From contig JBBELK010001000.1 in the NCBI GenBank assembly GCA_037783545.1, forward strand, positions 124,001-188,000: a stretch of DNA of 64,000 bases, read 5' to 3'. The stretch's first letter is position 1; each line of letters starts with the position of its first letter. Below the pieces are notes generated by a model. It saw only the letters and a program-made list of their open reading frames with translations. It made no database searches and was not told where the DNA came from. Shown piece by piece: positions 21,601 through 30,425 of the stretch. The translations under genes were made by a program, and so were the position numbers. Origin of the DNA: Henricia sp. BOLD:AAB3569 (taxonomy: Eukaryota; Echinodermata; Asteroidea; Spinulosida; Echinasteridae).

Positions 21601-22099
21601 AGTTGTGGGATGCCACAATGGCCTGGTTGTACTGAGCGTCAAACTTTGAGCGTCAAACTTTGAGCGTCAAGCATTTGACCCTCTTTTTAAGTGGTTGTCA
21701 AGCGGCGCGTCAACAAACAAAACAATGGTTGCCATATGCTCAACACGCTAGGTCTGTCGAATTGCTTCGCTTTGAAGGGAGCGTGCAAATGAAGCTATTT
21801 TGCTTTATCGAACGAAGAGATTCTGAACTTCATTAAATAAAGAGGTGCGCATTCACAATTCAAAAATCCTTTTGTCGCACCCTCGTCAAATTTTCATTGA
21901 ACAAGGCCAGAGACCCTTTCCAGGGACTTGTGATGGCTTCTGAACATTGATCCTGGGACCCATTTGAGCTCATTCTGTTTGAAAGTTCAATGTAATTTTG
22001 AATTCCTCCCAACAGATCATCGAGGCCATCAAGAACTACAAAGGAGATGGTGATGTGACGCTCCTCACCAACACTGAGAGCGGTTGCATCTTGCTGTAA
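18619..22099 (+). CDS. selenoprotein W-family protein with C-terminal CaaX box (SELENOW-A, MIEN1/Rdx12-like)
   Basis: Four exons: 18619-18650, 20761-20858, 21142-21218 and 22016-22099, joined in phases 2, 1 and 0. They give 96 residues if TGA at 20768-20770 is read as selenocysteine. Read this way the protein has EIEYCGGUGYY at residues 7-17, the CxxU redox motif of the Rdx (SelW/SelT/SelH/MIEN1) thioredoxin-like fold. GKVGRKTSFEVTING and LFSKLKAGGFP follow, both typical of SelW. The tail TLLTNTESGCILL resembles the MIEN1 tail and ends in a CaaX box whose last Leu predicts geranylgeranylation (known rule). Vertebrate MIEN1 has Cys in place of Sec. A SECIS-like hairpin lies downstream at 24127-24177. 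The start ACGATGG is a fair Kozak context. SELENOW and a Sec-form MIEN1 are both reasonable names, so no symbol is given. Confidence 0.95.
18931..19189 (+). repeat. 16-bp satellite array, about 16 copies
   Basis: Unit GAGTCGCCCCCTGACC, nearly perfect; two early units have an extra C. It lies in SELENOW-A intron 1. Open frames on the minus strand (GRLGQGATRSGGDSVR repeats) are a by-product of the period, because 16 is not a multiple of 3 and all frames repeat every 48 bp. Confidence 0.97.
19818..20008 (-). repeat. same satellite in inverted orientation, composite 31-bp units
   Basis: Units such as GGGCGAGTCGGTCAGGGGGC alternate with GACTTGGTAAG. The core GGTCAGGGGGCGACT is the reverse complement of the 18931-19189 unit. 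The two arrays face each other across about 630 bp in the same intron. This array is more diverged than the first. Confidence 0.9.
20761..20858 (+). CDS. SELENOW-A exon 2 with Sec TGA
   Basis: Acceptor TTTTTCTTGCAG. The first T completes Cys11, followed by Gly-Gly-TGA(Sec)-Gly-Tyr. It ends VEGKVGRK plus one base, donor GTGAGT. The 98-bp length equals that of exon 2 in SELENOW-B. Confidence 0.95.
21142..21218 (+). CDS. SELENOW-A exon 3
   Basis: 77 bp, encodes TSFEVTINGNLLFSKLKAGG then FPVDKE. Acceptor GTCTTTAAG, donor GTAAAC. The family hallmark FSKL is present. Confidence 0.95.
22016..22099 (+). CDS. SELENOW-A exon 4 with CaaX tail and stop
   Basis: Begins after CCTCCCAACAG in phase 0: IIEAIKNYKGDGDV, then TLLTNTESGCILL and TAA. 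The IEAI helix and the prenylation box are MIEN1-like. Confidence 0.94.
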   Translation: MIEAIKNYKGDGDVTLLTNTESGCILL

Positions 22100-23337
22100 T
22101 GCAGCACTAGCGTTATAATGGACACCTGTTGGCTTCTCAAATGTATCGGATGCTAGATTGAATATTCTTCAAATTAACATATTATATTTTATGTGTAAGA
22201 TAAATAGTATAAATGTTCTCAGGGAGTGAGATTTGTGGGTGGTTAGTTTCACAAACGCAAAATGTATTTCAAATATAAATTTTCTACGCAAAAGTCATGT
22301 ATAGTTTCACATTTTGTTAGGTGCTATGTGGAAACTAGTTTTCAACCAAAAATAAAATGACAAAAACTAACCTGAAAGATGCTGCAAAAATAATCAATTC
22401 CAACTTGAGCCGTGTTCGCATTGGCCGTTTTCTGAGATAAATTGTTAAGCATTTCCAAAGTTAATTTTTGTGTCGCGCAATTACGTAAACTGAAACTGTG
22501 GATTTGGAGTAATAGCTCCCTTCATTGCACACTCTGTAAATGCAAATAAAACAACCCGTCTGCAGTGGAGTTTTTGACAACGTTAAATTGGTGACATTGG
22601 TCAGCTTTATTGAGCAGAGTTTTGATGGTAAAAATAACCACAAGAAAATTGCCAAAGCGGAACGTTTTCCGGGCTTTACCAATTAGTTCGGTAATTTCTA
22701 CAAGAAGAAGTCGATTGTGAACAAGGCTTGAATGATTCATATAAATGCACGTCTTCAATCTATATCTGACCAATTATGAACCTAAGCACTTAATTTGTCT
22801 GTATTGTGGTGTTTATATAATGTAACTTAGTGGAATTGTATTGGTGTAAATTTCTTATTTTTGGTGAAGGATGTATATTTCATTATGTGTTGTCTTTAAG
22901 AGATGGTTGTCTTTTGAAATGACTGGAATGGGATTCAACTTAAGCAATTGGCTTTGATTTCATCCTGATTTCGTCTGAATTTTTGTATTGAGACAGAAAA
23001 ATTGAGAACCAAGATACTTATGTAGGCCCTATGTGCCTTACGTGCCTTTTAACATTTCTGGGAAAAAACCCGGTATATCAAGCCAAATACAAGGCCTGTC
23101 ATTTCAAAAACACTATACATGTATATGCATCAGTCTGACCATGGACAGCCATATTTTTTTTGCCAAAATGTGGAGGAAGAAAATGAGGCCTTCTGGTTAA
23201 AGGCGTAGAATCGCAAAAATTTCTTTACAAAGTTGGAAAAGTATCGCATGAAACCATCTGTAGGCAAAATTACCAATTAGAGTTGTACTTTAGGACCTTG
23301 TTCAACATACACACATGCATGATCAGCATGATGCTTA

Positions 23338-23586
23338 GGGTGGATTCACACTTAAATTTTTCGCACGTAATTTTGACGCGTGCTGCTTTGAGAAAAAGCG
23401 GTATGGAGGGAATTTTGAGGGAAACGACGCACTGAAAACCACATAATCCAAAAAAAAAGCTTTCGGCCCAAGTCAATTCTGTGGTTTTTCAGTGCCTCAT
23501 TTCACTGCATATTCCCTCCAAACCGCTTTTACTGAAAGCGAAGCGCATTGCATTTTTGCCCGAAAAAGCTTGGTGTGAATCCACCC
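23338..23586. mobile_element. TIR MITE with TTA target duplication
   Basis: Tips GGGTGGATTCACAC and GTGTGAATCCACCC, directly flanked on both sides by TTA. TTA duplication and short tips fit PIF/Harbinger-type MITEs (known rule). The interior has the inverted phrases AAAGCGGTATGGAGGGAATT and ATTCCCTCCAAACCGCTTTT. Partial relatives near 16060-16240 and 55646-55815. Confidence 0.85.
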
Positions 23587-23723
23587 TTACGAATGTCGCA
23601 CAAAATGAAGAATATGGCTGTCTATGGTCTACTACTGGCAAATTATTTTTGTAAGTTGATAATTTTTGTACAAGGCCGTTAATGGCATGAATTGTTATTC
23701 ATCTATGCACGGATTATTGCTTA

Positions 23724-23878
23724 TAGACCGTATCGAATATCCGCCATTTCGTGGGGCACCTTTTGTTACTCAAACCGTTCAACAATGGAAGCACAATATG
23801 TGCAACCATGCATGTCCTCCAGGAACAAAGAAACTGCCCCACGAAATGGCGGCTATTCGATACGGCCTATAGAATACA
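23724..23878. mobile_element. palindromic MITE family 7, intact copy
   Basis: Arms TATAGACCGTATCGAATATC / TATTCGATACGGCCTATA and CGCCATTTCGTGGGGCA / TGCCCCACGAAATGGCG. Loop about 70 bp. A copy interrupted by another palindrome is at 29324-29603 in the SELENOW-B 3' region, and a fragment at about 2523. Confidence 0.88.
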
Positions 23879-24107
23879 AACTACTGAATGAAAAGTTGTC
23901 GGCTATATGCATTCCAAATCTCATTGTCAAAACAGGACTGGAATGCGTAATTAGTCTCAATCAGCAGTTTGTTTTCTATAGGACTGATTCAGAGGACACT
24001 ATCGACCGTCCTTCCGTGTGAACAGGGTCTATTCTTCCCAACTCCATACATTCTGAGAGCCTCCGTTGGTGTCCAACACTCTCCCTTGTTTCCCTCGCCC
24101 GTCACAT

Positions 24108-24190
24108 GACATGAAAGACCCAGTGAATGATGGGATAGGTTTAAAAGGGGTACACAACCTCAAGACCTAGCCTTGATAACCAGTCTGGAG
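24108..24190 (+). promoter_or_regulatory. SECIS element of SELENOW-A (form 2 type)
   Basis: The 5' quartet strand is ATGA at 24127-24130 and the 3' strand is TGAT at 24174-24177. Between them TGGGATAGGTTT pairs with AGACCTAGCCT (one mismatch, a few G-U). The unpaired AAAA at 24143-24146 supplies the apical adenines. An extra mini-stem GGGGT/ACCTC with loop ACACA makes it form 2. Outside the quartet, AGAC at 24116 can pair with GTCT at 24183. It lies about 3.4 kb of genomic DNA after the Sec codon and 2.0 kb after the stop. The SELENOW-B hairpin shares the surrounding CCCAGYGAATGATGGG and CCTTGA. Confidence 0.9.
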
Positions 24191-24255
24191 TTTTATGTAT
24201 GTGTCGGGTGAAACAAACATTTGAGGGTGCTTCTTTGTTTCACATGTAGTTTTTA

Positions 24256-24268
24256 AATAAAGAATAAA
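24256..24268 (+). terminator. polyadenylation signals for SELENOW-A
   Basis: Two AATAAA hexamers, 24256-24261 and 24263-24268, about 80 bp after the SECIS core. They are the first such pair downstream of the hairpin. Confidence 0.6.
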
Positions 24269-25782
24269 TATGCAACTTGAAGATGTATGCAAGTGAGACT
24301 AGTCATTTTTGTTTGGTGTTTATTGTTGTGCACTTGACAACCCTATGCTGTCCAATGGAATAACTTTACGGTAGGTTAACGCAAGTTGCAAAACGCCCAT
24401 ATTGTATCATTTGCAATGACCAAACAAATTTTACTTGTTTTGACAATATACACCTTTCTTAAATTGTTGAGTATTGAACAAACATGTTTGTTTTTGCTTT
24501 TTTTTTTGTCAAAAATGTTAACTCTTCTGCAGACTTAACAAATGAATGTGGTTTACCGACATTCTTCTTTAGAAGAAATTGTTTTTTGATTCTGCAAATG
24601 ATACAATGGCCCTTTAAACAAGATTCATAACGTTTTTATTATGCATATGTTCCCATGGTGTACAGATTAATAATGGATTTAAAAAAAAGTACTGTGCTTA
24701 TCAAATGTTACATACAATCCGTAAAGTATAATTCAAGAGTTCTCGGTAAAATCTTCCTCCATGCCCTGACACAGTGCATGCACTGGGCAGATAATCTAAC
24801 ATGTGAGCATGAGACACAGTGATATGTGATACATGTATCATGATTAAACCTGAGACCACTGGCACACTATTCTTCCATGGTTCAAGAGCATGACGGAATG
24901 GCTTTTCTAAATTTACTGTGCACTCTGCAACTAGTCTATCTGCTACAACAAGCATACAGTAATAAATAATTACTGACACCTGTTGCCACACATAAAGTTG
25001 CTCAATGCTTTAGTTCAAGATTTGGGCTGTGACCTGGGAAGGAAAGTTGTACTCCTTAAAGGAGTGTGACCAGATCACTTTTTTTTACCCATAACTCCCC
25101 GGGACTTACCTTATGGGTCATGAGATTTTTATATCATAACATCAGTTATATTTTTCTGATTACGAAACTGAAACTCCCCGCTTCTAGGCCGCATATTTCC
25201 GAGGATATCGTCGAAAATCTACCGATTATTTGTAAACTAATTTTCCAGTATCAACGTTTATCCACTGAAAGCCGACTCGATAGTTTTGTTAAATTTTTTA
25301 CTGGAAATCGCGAATGTTTTCTGGTTTTTGGGACATGGGAGGTGTGTATGGGAGTTATTTTGATAATATTGGTAAGTTACATCGAAAACTATTTTCCAGA
25401 AACTCTGGTCATGCTCCTTTAACTGCCCAAGGCCTGTCAGCTAGTTAATTTCCTATGATGCAAAACTAATGTCAGCAAATTTCCAAAAGTATTCCAAATG
25501 TCAAAATATAAAATTCAATTCAACTGAGAACTGGGACAAGTTTACCAGCAGAATCCTGTGCCTACATGTCACTGATAATAGTCAGTACGTGCCATATCCT
25601 TGACCAGAAATCCATTAACAATGAACACACAAATGAGGTGTGGCCTACCATGCCTATAGCTGTTAGTGTTACTGTTAGTGTCACGTCAGTACAGTGGTGT
25701 ACAAGTACATCGGGCAATATAGTGTACACACACTGCATACATTTGGGAGCACTTGCCTGTCCTGTAACTAACCAAAAAGACA
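24269..25782. other. spacer between SELENOW-A and SELENOW-B
   Basis: No gene seen. It holds a diverged AAAGGAG-type element (25056-25423). The last 200 bp before 25783 is the presumed promoter/5' UTR of SELENOW-B and shows no obvious TATA box. An in-frame TAA 18 bp before the ATG supports the chosen start. Confidence 0.6.
25056..25423. mobile_element. AAAGGAG-family MITE, diverged copy 4
   Basis: Starts TTAAAGGAGTGTGACCAGAT and ends GGTCATGCTCCTTTAA. The interior order matches the other copies (TCATGAGATTTTTATATCATA, then GAGGATATCGTCGAAAATC) but many positions differ. Confidence 0.78.
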
Positions 25783-25814
25783 ATGCCGACCAAAAAGGTT
25801 GAAATCGAGTATTG
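25783..25814 (+). CDS. SELENOW: SELENOW-B exon 1
   Basis: MPTKKVEIEY plus TG of Cys11; donor GTAAGT. Same 32-bp length as exon 1 of copy A. Confidence 0.93.
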
Positions 25815-28800
25815 GTAAGTTGCACGTCATTAAATAAAACGCGGCATGAACTGCAAATACATTTTATTTGGAGTATTTTTCTAGCTGTTACATGGTTTAT
25901 GTTGTTAAATGCTGTTTTCAGAAATATTATTTTGTTAAAAATCAGATTAAATTGCTATGCACCTATCAATTGTTCACTCACCCCCCACTCCCCAACCCCC
26001 CCTCCCCCTAGGCTACCCCAGCCCAGGGGAAAAATTTATGTGACAAAATCCTCACAGGAGGGGAGGACAAAACGTGTGTGATTTGCTTTACCCCATGTCA
26101 GCCATAGCCAGATCATGCAGGCCTATGTGCAGGCTGATAAAAATGTTTTTTTTTTGACTGTGTCTAATTCCACACCCCAAGGCACAAAACAAATGCACGG
26201 GCGCCCTAAATGGGTGAAGCAGTGCAATGGAGGGGAGGAGCAAGTCAGTTTTCTGGGAATTAAGCTAGGACCGTGTTTACACTGGTTCCGAGCTCGGGAT
26301 CGAGATTGATCACCTGATAAGAATGCGTCAGTACAAACCGCAATTATCCTGAGTGCCGCGTCTACATTCTGTTACTAGTTAATCTCAAGTTGCAGTCAAC
26401 TACGTCATACCATGGTCATATATATGCTCTATATGTGTCTGTACTGAGCAATGTGTGCATGTGTGCAGGCTTTCCCCCGCTACGGCTGTGGAGCGGATGC
26501 GGCAGGATGCGGTAAAGATGAATTAATTGCTTATGTCTTATCTAACCGCAAACTGATCCCGAGCTCGGGAGCGAACCCTTTGCAAACGTGAGACCAAAAT
26601 CTCGGGGTCTGATCCGGGGCCAATTTAGTCAGTTTGTGATCCGGGGCTGATCCCGAGCTCGGTGTTTGACCCCGAGATCGGGATCAAATGTGAACAGGGT
26701 GTAAGTGTTTTGGGGATCAAATGCATTAAATAGCAGTACTAGCTGTATAGCAGGCATATTATTGGAGACAATTATGAATTTGCAGAAAAAGTAAACTGCT
26801 TCCCTCCCCCTGAAACGGTACTTACCAAATTTGTTTGTCAGTACCACACCAAGAAATGTCAACATTTTATATACAGCGCGAGTCATACCCGAGCCCCCCC
26901 TCTTCATACACATGAACATGTTGATAATTTTGGCTTCCCGATGTGTGTGTTTTTTTTTTGCAGTGGTGGATGAGGTTACGCCTCCCGCTTCAGGGAGCTG
27001 ATGGAGGAAATCCAAAAATCAGACCCTGAAGTGGAAGTGAAAGGCAAAGTAGGCAGGAAGAGTAAGATTTTTGGAATTATTGTACCCTCCCCCACCAACC
27101 CTCCCCACAACCCTGGCCTCCCCCACCACCCCTCCCCCACCACCCTGGCCTCCCCCACCACCCCTCCTGGCCTCCCCCACCACCCCTCCTGGCCTCCCCC
27201 ACCACCCCTCCTGGCCTCTAGTCACGATGACATAAACTAATTCCATTTCTCTGATTTATGTTGTGGTTGTTTTAAAGCAATATAGTCAAACCTTGTTATC
27301 CAGTTGAAGCCAAAAGTTGATTGGCCAAAAGTTAAGACCAGGGGCCAATTTCACAAAGCTGTTTAGCAGAAAAGTTTGCTTAATCCAAAATTTGTTTGCT
27401 TTATAAAATGAGTTAATACTAAAATTTTATGTGACGTGTATTAAAATTGATTGGTTCACATACAATTTAAGCTATTATAACCCTATCCCCTTGGTCCTAT
27501 GAAAAATCGTGTACAAATTGGAGAATTTGGTTACCGTTTGGGTTAACCCATTTATAATAAAACAAAATTTTTTGGATTAATTGAATTTTTCTGCTGAACG
27601 GGTTTATGAAATTAGCCCGAGGTCAAGCACCACAAATAGGACCGACTCTTGAGAGCCATTTCTACATTCATTGACACTGTACGAATCTTTTCACCAAAAA
27701 GGTAATAACTTTGCAACTGCCATGGAGTGAGATTTGCTACACTGATGACAGGTTATCCACAGGTTCAAGTTTAAAACACAGTACAAATGAATGGTGGAGA
27801 AAGGAATGGCGTCAACTGTTTCAGACAGCAGCAAAGCTGACATTTTAACTTGTCAACCGCCCCTGTGACTATACATTGCCAGAACGTGTTTACACGTCCT
27901 CCGGCAGAGGTCCTTCAAAAATAAGAAAATTACCAAATGATCCCATAATCTTTTGCTTGGTGTTTTATATGTGTTGACTTTCTAACAGGTTGTTTTGAGG
28001 TTGTTTTGAATGGTAAACTGCTGTACTCCAAGCTCAAAACTGGGAAGTTTCCACAGAATCAAGAGGTATGGTACTTATGCAGGCCCGTAGCGGAAGGGGT
28101 ACAATCCCCCTCCCCCTTCCCTCCTCCCCCTCCTCCCTTCGACTCCCCTGAATCTAGGGCCTTTATCCAAAACTCGACTTGGGCTCAGGCTCCCGCTCCA
28201 TGTAAACCACATGGAGCCGGAGACGAAGTCGAGATTTGGAAAAAGGCCTAGAAATCATGGTCCTTTAAAATGATTGGTTGGTGGGATTTACAGGGGAGGG
28301 GCGTGAACAATTCTGAATCGGTCTATTGTAACTTTGACTCTAGCCTAGTTGAAAGTTTAAAGGCCCTATATGTACATGTATCATTTGGAAGATAAAACTC
28401 TTTACAGATTCGTGGAATAAGAGTGTAACATATCTGATGAAGAATGTTGGTAAACTAGCCTGAAGAGATTTTAGCTACATAGATGCATCAATGCTTCAGT
28501 AAACCTTGAAAATCTATATATGGATTTTGTGTACAAGTGAATGGTAAAAAGTCCCATGCACGGGAATTGTTTTAAAAAACCACCTTCGGTTGTCAATTTC
28601 CAGCTTGAAATACCATTTTGGACAGAAATAAATTCATGTGGTGTTTGTTACCATTATAACCATCAACACTTTGAGTAAGGTTTTTCTTGTCAACTCATGA
28701 AAAACAAAATTGGGTTATTGCAAATGATACAATGGGCCTTTAAGTGCTCCTGTCGAGATTCTTTAAAATGCTACAGGTACATGTAACACTAACTGTCTTC

Positions 28801-29145
28801 CCTTAGAATGTACACCCTCTTTGCTTTAATTGTAGTTTTAGAAGCATAGCAATGCAAAATCAACAACCGAAACATCTCTCACTCCGCGAAAAAAAAAGCT
28901 TGGTAAATTGACTTGCTAACCCCCAATGAAAATGCACCTGTATAGGTACTTACATGTACATGAATTTGCTTACTGGTACTTACCAAGTTGCATGCTATGT
29001 GGAGTGCCAAAAATTGCACCTGATCTTAAAGATACCGAATGTTGTAGAACTTAGGTACCTTGCCACTGTACCAACACTGAAAAATGTGGGTTTTTTTTGT
29101 TTTAATTGGCAGATTGTGGATCTGATCATGAAGAGCAGTGATTAG
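25783..29145 (+). CDS. SELENOW: selenoprotein W-family protein, short form (SELENOW-B)
   Basis: Four exons: 25783-25814, 26964-27061, 27989-28065 and 29113-29145, with the same phases as the upstream paralogue. They give 79 residues when TGA at 26971-26973 is read as Sec. Residues 7-16 are EIEYCGGUGY, the CxxU redox centre of the SelW fold. VKGKVGRK and LLYSKLKTGKFP follow, and the protein ends IVDLIMKSSD. It lacks the 17-residue tail and CaaX box of copy A, so it should be cytosolic and unprenylated. By hand count about 60% of the first 70 residues match copy A. Vertebrate SELENOW is slightly longer (about 87). A SECIS-like hairpin at 30194-30243 supports Sec insertion. Its exact reaction is unknown; SelW proteins are glutathione-linked thiol-redox proteins. 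Confidence 0.94.
26268..26704. mobile_element. internally deleted relative of the SANT-domain element
   Basis: 437 bp. Ends CGTGTTTACACTGGTTCCGA and GATCAAATGTGAACAGGGTG, with internal CCGAGCTCGGGATC and CTCGGGGTCTGATCCGGGGC matching 48164-49157. In SELENOW-B intron 1. Confidence 0.82.
26964..27061 (+). CDS. SELENOW: SELENOW-B exon 2 with Sec TGA
   Basis: Acceptor is a long T run ending GCAG. Completes Cys11, then Gly-Gly-TGA-Gly-Tyr, and ends VKGKVGRK plus one base; donor GTAAGA. 98 bp. Confidence 0.95.
27087..27217 (+). repeat. C-rich 22-bp tandem repeat in SELENOW-B intron 2
   Basis: Units like CTGGCCTCCCCCACCACCCC repeat about 5 times, starting about 25 bp after the exon 2 donor. Purely low complexity. 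Confidence 0.9.
27989..28065 (+). CDS. SELENOW: SELENOW-B exon 3
   Basis: 77 bp, SCFEVVLNGKLLYSKLKTGK then FPQNQE. Acceptor CTTTCTAACAG, donor GTATGG. Confidence 0.94.
28155..28250. mobile_element. foldback MITE family 6, copy in SELENOW-B intron 3
   Basis: Arms TTTATCCAAAACTCGACTTG and AAGTCGAGATTTGGAAAAAG, centre GCTCCATGTAAACCACATGG. Counterpart of 18349-18445 upstream of copy A. Confidence 0.75.
28357..28742 (+). mobile_element. dispersed repeat family 8, copy 1
   Basis: About 386 bp from TTAAAGGCCCTATATGTACA to ATGATACAATGGGCCTTTAA. A reverse-orientation copy is at 52541-52916 and a truncated one at 41024-41247, all sharing TTCATGTGGTGTTTGTTACC or its complement. Confidence 0.82.
29113..29145 (+). 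CDS. SELENOW: SELENOW-B exon 4 and stop
   Basis: After AATTGGCAG in phase 0: IVDLIMKSSD, then TAG at 29143-29145. Truncated relative to copy A, but the IVDLI helix aligns with its IIEAI. Confidence 0.88.
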   Translation: MVDLIMKSSD

Positions 29146-29323
29146 AGGGATGGTGTGTGATGGGCAAACCTTGGGCCAGTGGCGACTGATTAGATGTACA
29201 TCGATCTCCAGTCATAGAATTTACTGCGACATATTCACACTTTAATATAAAGCGCAAGTACATAGCACCAAGAATGTACATGTGTATTTGCATTTATAAT
29301 CTACAGTGTTAATATGACAGTAT

Positions 29324-29603
29324 ATAGACCAAAATCGAATAGCTGCCATTTTGTAGGGCACTTTCTTGGTTCCGTGAGGACATGCATGGTTGCACATGTT
29401 GTGCTATAGGGTGCTTTCACAGGGGGTCAAAAGGTCACAGGTCACTATTGCTTGTCCTCCAGCCACGTGCGTTTCTCCACGTGGCTCTATTGTTCTCTTC
29501 CGATCCGGAGGACAAGCAATAGTGACCCGTGACCTTTTGACTCCCGTGAAAGTGCCCTATATTAAAAGTTGCCCCACAAGATAGCAGCTATTTGGTATGG
29601 TAA
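29324..29603. mobile_element. palindromic MITE family 7, split by a nested palindrome
   Basis: Outer arms TATAGACCAAAATCGAATAG with CTGCCATTTTGTAGGGCA, closing as GCCCCACAAGATAGCAGCTA. The interior is interrupted at 29408-29560 by a second foldback element. Confidence 0.8.
29408..29560. mobile_element. nested foldback element with near-perfect 50-bp arms
   Basis: Arms AGGGTGCTTTCACAGGGGGT and its partner ending CCCGTGAAAGTGCCCT. The inner parts GTCACTATTGCTTGTCCTCC / GGAGGACAAGCAATAGTGAC are perfect complements. Loop about 45 bp. Confidence 0.88.
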
Positions 29604-29709
29604 ATAGTAATTTTGTTGATTTTCTACGAGTAGTTTTACACAAACATGTCTGGTTTTTTGGCAATGTCGCAGGCAATGTATATTTCAGCTGATTGCAATC
29701 AATCAAGAG

Positions 29710-29985
29710 ATAATTTTTTCTCAAAATAGAAGAAATAACTTAAATCCCTAAAGGCCAACAAATTGTCTGATAACAAGTTTCTAAAACTTTCTAAAAATGT
29801 ACAAATTTCCCATTAACTTACATAACAAGGATAGACACTTGCGGTCTGTCCTAGTTACAAAAGTTACATGGGAATTTTGTACAAATTGGTTTTAGAAAGG
29901 TATGTTGTCAAACTATTTGTTACTTGTTTCCTAGAAGAAGTTAAAGTTACTTCTTCTGTTTTAAGAGAAGATAAAAGCATACTTT
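29710..29985. mobile_element. foldback family 4, diverged copy in SELENOW-B 3' region
   Basis: Arms TTTCTCAAAATAGAAGAAAT / ACTTCTTCTGTTTTAAGAGA. The centre GGATAGACACTTGCGGTCTG resembles the GGACGGACACTTGTG centre of the 12640 and 36545 copies. Confidence 0.7.
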
Positions 29986-30177
29986 TTGTAGGAAAATTTA
30001 ATTTTTATCGCCAAAAGGGGCTCTAAACCTGAGAAAGACTCGCATATGATTTTATTAGTACAGTTGTATACATGTAAATACAGAATGCCTCAGAAAAAAA
30101 TTGTACTTTGGAAGCCACTAGCCCAAGGCTTATGCCAAATGCTTTGTTGTTCTCAATGCGGCCCACGACATGACATG

Positions 30178-30255
30178 GAAACCAACCCAGCGAATGATGG
30201 GCTGGATTCAAACGGGAAATATTTCCCAAAATTCAGCCTTGACAAATAGACTGGA
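30178..30255 (+). promoter_or_regulatory. SECIS element of SELENOW-B (form 2 type)
   Basis: ATGA at 30194-30197 and TGAC at 30240-30243 form the quartet strands. TGGGCTGGATT pairs with AATTCAGCCT almost without fault. The apical AAA at 30210-30212 is unpaired, then GGGAAATATTTCCC (30214-30227) forms a perfect mini-stem. It lies about 1.05 kb after the stop. The core flank CCCAGCGAATGATGGG is nearly identical to copy A, while the mini-stem differs by sequence but keeps pairing. Confidence 0.92.
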
Positions 30256-30303
30256 GTTTCTTGTATGTAGTGAGGCCACAGCCGAACAGCCAAGATTAAT
30301 GTT

Positions 30304-30309
30304 ATTAAA
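30304..30309 (+). terminator. possible polyadenylation signal for SELENOW-B
   Basis: ATTAAA about 60 bp after the SECIS core. A canonical AATAAA appears only near 31331, so this variant is the better-placed candidate. Confidence 0.45.
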
Positions 30310-30425
30310 TTGTTTTCAGTTTTATTATATTCTTATCCAGAAGTTGTCTGTGGTTATTGTAATGTTGCAATGTACCTTGCACTCCTGCCATTTCATGTAT
30401 ACATGTACATAACCGTTTTCCCACT

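Larger units (their letters stand above)
22100..24268 (+). other. presumed 3' UTR of SELENOW-A
   Basis: Runs from the stop to tandem AATAAA signals past the SECIS. It contains earlier AATAAA motifs (near 22350 and 22544) that could end a shorter transcript lacking the SECIS, two MITEs (23338-23586 and 23724-23878) and a weaker SECIS-like hairpin (22919-22969). If there is no spliced 3' UTR intron it is about 2.15 kb, long but tolerable for a selenoprotein mRNA. Confidence 0.55.

Noticed and set aside
22201-22262. Hairpin TTTGTG/CACAAA with a GTGA, considered as the SECIS of copy A
   Set aside because: No apical AA and no GA on the 3' side. The hairpin at 24127-24177 fits far better and has a paralogue.
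26976-27246. Pro- and Gly-rich frames around SELENOW-B exon 2
   Set aside because: Products of the C-rich 22-bp tandem repeat in intron 2; the real coding frame there is the CGGU exon read through TGA.
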